DNA from: Bacteroidales bacterium
GTDB lineage: Bacteria; Bacteroidota; Bacteroidia; Bacteroidales; WCHB1-69
Reading direction: 5' to 3'
Assembly (NCBI GenBank): GCA_016285615.1
Contig: JAEERB010000109.1
Location: 1-7,921 of the forward strand
Length of the DNA stretch: 7,921 nt
Shown piece by piece: positions 6,506-7,921 of this stretch; the stretch's first letter is position 1; each line of letters opens with the position of its first letter. The position numbers and the translations under genes were made by a program. Under the pieces are notes generated by a model. It was not told the DNA's origin and did no database searches. It was given only the letters and a program-made list of their open reading frames with translations.

Positions 6506-6523
6506 AATTATTTGAGCAAACTG

Positions 6524-7537
6524 TTAGTCCAGCCGCACGGCGCGGACAGTGAACCCGTAACGGCGATTACTTTTGCCCACGTGGACCGGATTGTTCGCAT
6601 CGAAGCAGAAAGCCCATGCATCGCTTGGACTGTTCGTGTCAAGCGACGAGGACCAGTAGAAGCCGAATCCGCAGCCGTCTACTCCATGGAGTTCCGAACC
6701 GTAGCGCATGCCGGCAGCGGGAAAGAAGAGCGTGTTGCCGTTAGTGATGCTGGTGAACTTGAGTCCGTTGACACCGTTCATGGTAGTCCACTCTACGGTG
6801 GAATAGTCTATCAACTCCTGCCACTCTTCTTTGGTGGGCGTGCGGGCCCCGCTTCCGATTCCGAAGGCCATCGTCGCCGCATCGTCCGTCGCCCGCAGGA
6901 TGGTGAGGCTGTCAGGAGTGCCATAATCGCTGTGGGTATTGTACTTGGTCAGCGTCAAAAGGTTGCCCTCGCCATCCGCAGTACCGTAGCGGTAGGTATT
7001 CCAGTTGTAGACTTCCTTCGGGCTGATCTCGCCCCAGGCGTAGTAGTTGCCGTACTCCTCGGGAGCATTGGCTCCCAGATTGCACTTGGCCCACAGCAGA
7101 CCGCTGGGCAGGCCAAGGTCGACCCAGTCAGACTGCGGTTGTGGCCCTGGGGTGTAGGCCATGCCGTTGTAGGTGCCTGTGCTGCTGTCGTAGCTTATGG
7201 TGACGGTCCTGCCCTCGTCCTCCATCTGCGCCATCCAGCGCTTCATCTCCTCGCGGTTGGTGGTGCTGTAGGTGACGGTCTCCTTTGTGCTGCCTTTGAC
7301 AGCTCTGTTGGCGTTGTAGAAGGTCACCGTACTGCCACCCTCGGCATAGTCGCAGAACTGCTCCAGCAGTGCGTCGAACTCGGCTTCGGTGTTCAGGTGT
7401 ACGGTGGTGGTGGTTTGGTCGACGGTGTACACAATGTTGCGCTCCACATCGGTAGGCTCGACGGGATCGGGGTTGCATGCCACAAGTGTCAATGCGACTG
7501 CGGCCAGCAGGGAGAATAGTCTAAATGTCTGTTTCAT
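6524..7537 (-). CDS. Lipoprotein: shared 'FCDYA' domain plus FISUMP domain
   Basis: The 337-residue product has a lipoprotein signal, with a hydrophobic run at about residues 8-20 and lipobox LVAC (Cys21). Residues about 36-128 are the same domain as in the lipoprotein at 628-1794 (LLEQFCDYAEGGSTVTF, REEMKRWMAQMED, TVTISYD). Residues about 137-335 match the FISUMP family (Fibrobacter succinogenes major paralogous domain): VDLGLPSGLLWAKCNLGA, YGNYYAWGE, TPTKEEWQELI, FFPAAGMRYG, FYWSSS and a terminal GFTVRAVR. Such proteins are usually surface lipoproteins of unknown function in gut and rumen Bacteroidota. A PQPQ linker near residue 132 joins the domains. The start lies 19 bases after the stop of the gene upstream. 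The DNA is GC-richer than the cargo genes downstream. Confidence 0.92.
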   Translation of the reverse strand: MKQTFRLFSLLAAVALTLVACNPDPVEPTDVERNIVYTVDQTTTTVHLNTEAEFDALLEQFCDYAEGGSTVTFYNANRAVKGSTKETVTYSTTNREEMKRWMAQMEDEGRTVTISYDSSTGTYNGMAYTPGPQPQSDWVDLGLPSGLLWAKCNLGANAPEEYGNYYAWGEISPKEVYNWNTYRYGTADGEGNLLTLTKYNTHSDYGTPDSLTILRATDDAATMAFGIGSGARTPTKEEWQELIDYSTVEWTTMNGVNGLKFTSITNGNTLFFPAAGMRYGSELHGVDGCGFGFYWSSSLDTNSPSDAWAFCFDANNPVHVGKSNRRYGFTVRAVRLD

Positions 7538-7551
7538 ATTGTATATTATTT

Positions 7552-7579
7552 AATTTTCAATTCTCATTTTTCAATTTGT
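7552..7579 (-). repeat. Heptamer repeat array at the 3' end of the partial gene
   Basis: On the plus strand the array reads AATTTTC, AATTCTC, ATTTTTC, AATTTGT, four 7-base units. It covers the last codons and the stop (7557) of the partial gene and supplies the ending KLKNEN. It resembles the heptamers between groES and groEL in unit length, composition and the TTTC-type unit. Confidence 0.6.
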
Positions 7580-7921
7580 TCAACTGGTAGTCCAGCAGGG
7601 CGTCGTACTGTTCTTTGGTGTCGATGCGGTAGAAGGCGATGGTGCGGTCGGCGTGGACGGCCATGGCGCGCCAGGCAGGACGCACGCTGCGTTTGACACG
7701 CTTGGCGGGTTTGTCGATGTCACCCATCCAGCTGGTGACGCCCTCCGAGGTGCGGATGTCGAACTCCTCTTTCAGGCCTGCCCATGCGGTGCTGTCGTCG
7801 GCCACGAGGATGACCACGTCGGTCTTCACCGTGTCGCACAGCTGGAAGCCCTTCACCTGCGCCACCGTGAGATCACTCCGCACGGCGTACTTCTGGTACA
7901 GCGGCGTCTCCTCTACCTCGT
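7557..7921 (-). CDS. Unrecognised protein, 3' part only; paralog of the truncated gene at 6099-6427
   Basis: The frame is open to the window edge, so the gene continues upstream beyond 7921; a GTG at 7883 need not be the start. The visible part reads EVEETPLYQKYAVRSDLTVAQVK... and ends KLKNEN. I do not recognise the family. Conserved points, judged from the paralog at 6099-6427, are LKEE-DIR, EGVTSW-GDID-PAKRVKR, WRAMAVH and AFYR. The paralog goes on for 36 more residues as a T9SS-like tail, while this protein stops within heptamer repeat sequence just after the shared region. It may therefore have lost its sorting domain. The FISUMP lipoprotein starts 19 bases downstream, so the two are probably co-transcribed. 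Confidence 0.75.
   Translation of the reverse strand, partial: EVEETPLYQKYAVRSDLTVAQVKGFQLCDTVKTDVVILVADDSTAWAGLKEEFDIRTSEGVTSWMGDIDKPAKRVKRSVRPAWRAMAVHADRTIAFYRIDTKEQYDALLDYQLNKLKNEN

Noticed and set aside
5850..6515. Plus-strand open frame of 221 codons with a part shared with the frame at 265-744
   Set aside because: The shared peptide is only the antisense reading of the 78-bp groES repeat, not a conserved protein.
6512..7519. Long plus-strand open frame of 335 codons
   Set aside because: It lies opposite the FISUMP lipoprotein, whose protein shows clear family motifs and a lipobox. The antisense frame has no recognisable domain and arises from GC-rich codon use.

Overview
The window comes from a member of the Bacteroidota, most likely an animal-associated Bacteroidales. 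The evidence is type IX secretion (T9SS) C-terminal sorting domains on several products, a FISUMP-type lipoprotein, an M6-like protease of the Bacteroidota type, a GroES/GroEL pair that reads like Bacteroidales chaperonins, and few strong Shine-Dalgarno sites. All supported genes lie on the minus strand, so transcription runs from the high-coordinate end to the low one.

Layout, in transcription order. (1) 7921-7557: the 3' end of an unrecognised gene that continues beyond the window edge; it ends in an AT-rich heptamer repeat. (2) 7537-6524: a lipoprotein with a FISUMP domain. (3) 6505-6428: a perfect 78-bp copy of the start of groES, joined directly to (4) 6427-6099, a 5'-truncated paralog of gene 1 that still has a T9SS-like C-terminal tail. 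(5, 6) 6083-5214 and 5204-4308: two tandem, paralogous T9SS cargo proteins. (7) 4305-1798: a large M6-like secreted metallopeptidase. (8) 1794-628: a second lipoprotein, which shares its N-terminal domain with gene 2 but has a different, YD-repeat-like C-terminus. (9) 627-435: a regulatory region with a 43-bp nested inverted repeat and a sigma-54-like -24/-12 element. (10) 428-159: groES. (11) 158-23: a spacer made largely of heptamer repeats in two opposing orientations. (12) 22-1: the first seven codons of groEL.

Genes 4 to 8 are separated by only 2-15 bases, and some are translationally coupled, so they look like one operon of exported proteins: two T9SS cargo proteins, one protease, one lipoprotein and one remnant. 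The chaperonin genes downstream appear to have their own promoter. No pathway can be named for the exported set; the likely setting is the cell surface or outer membrane.

The most notable feature is that a 6,071-bp block carrying all of genes 4-8 plus the groES promoter region is bounded by 78-bp perfect direct repeats of the groES 5' end. Recombination between the repeats would delete the whole block and leave groES intact but behind a different upstream sequence. The block is therefore either an inserted or duplicated segment, a potentially excisable unit, or an assembly artefact that read data would expose. No RNA genes, CRISPR arrays, transposases or integrases were seen.
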